The notes under the pieces are model-generated. The model was not told the DNA's origin, made no database searches, and saw only the letters and a program-made list of their open reading frames with translations. A stretch of DNA of 7,114 nt from Chroococcidiopsidaceae cyanobacterium CP_BM_RX_35 (GTDB taxonomy: Bacteria; Cyanobacteriota; Cyanobacteriia; Cyanobacteriales; Chroococcidiopsidaceae), in NCBI GenBank assembly GCA_019242465.1, contig JAFAVL010000208.1, positions 1-7,114 of the forward strand, given 5' to 3'. This document shows, one piece after another, positions 7,111-7,114 of this stretch (its first letter is position 1; every line of letters starts with the position of its first letter). A program made the translations under genes and the position numbers.

Positions 7111-7114
7111 AATA

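Overview
The whole window is one strand-consistent block of polysaccharide (glycan) biosynthesis genes. All five genes read leftwards on the minus strand and no credible gene lies on the plus strand. In transcription order they are: an unnamed Rossmann-type protein (right edge), an LpxD-like left-handed beta-helix acyltransferase, an extended-SDR nucleotide-sugar epimerase/dehydratase, a DegT/DnrJ/EryC1/StrS-family PLP aminotransferase, and a very long glycosyltransferase that runs off the left edge. Spacings are 15, 13, -8 (overlap) and 40 bases, so this looks like part of one operon whose promoter lies beyond the right edge.

The organism is probably a cyanobacterium. One perfect HIP1 octamer (GCGATCGC) sits inside the aminotransferase gene, overall base composition is moderate, and large multi-domain GT2 proteins carrying TPR-like stretches are common in cyanobacterial surface-glycan loci. 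One HIP1 copy is suggestive, not proof.

Layout: bases 1-2918 hold a single uninterrupted reading frame of at least 972 codons with three complete GT-A/GT2 catalytic domains, a TPR-like stretch and a polar linker. It has no stop codon inside the window. Bases 2959-4173 are the aminotransferase, 4166-5143 the epimerase, 5157-6041 the acyltransferase, and 6057 to about 7094 the Rossmann protein, which may extend past the window. There is no gene-free stretch longer than 40 bases, and I see no RNA gene, CRISPR array, insertion sequence or terminator.

The likely joint role (inference) is as follows. The SDR enzyme and the aminotransferase convert a nucleotide sugar into an amino sugar, the beta-helix enzyme N- or O-acylates it, and the three-domain glycosyltransferase builds it and other sugars into an exopolysaccharide, O-antigen or glycolipid. 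The role of the Rossmann protein is unknown and is the most open question. The base composition of the glycosyltransferase gene also changes sharply part way along, which suggests a mosaic gene.
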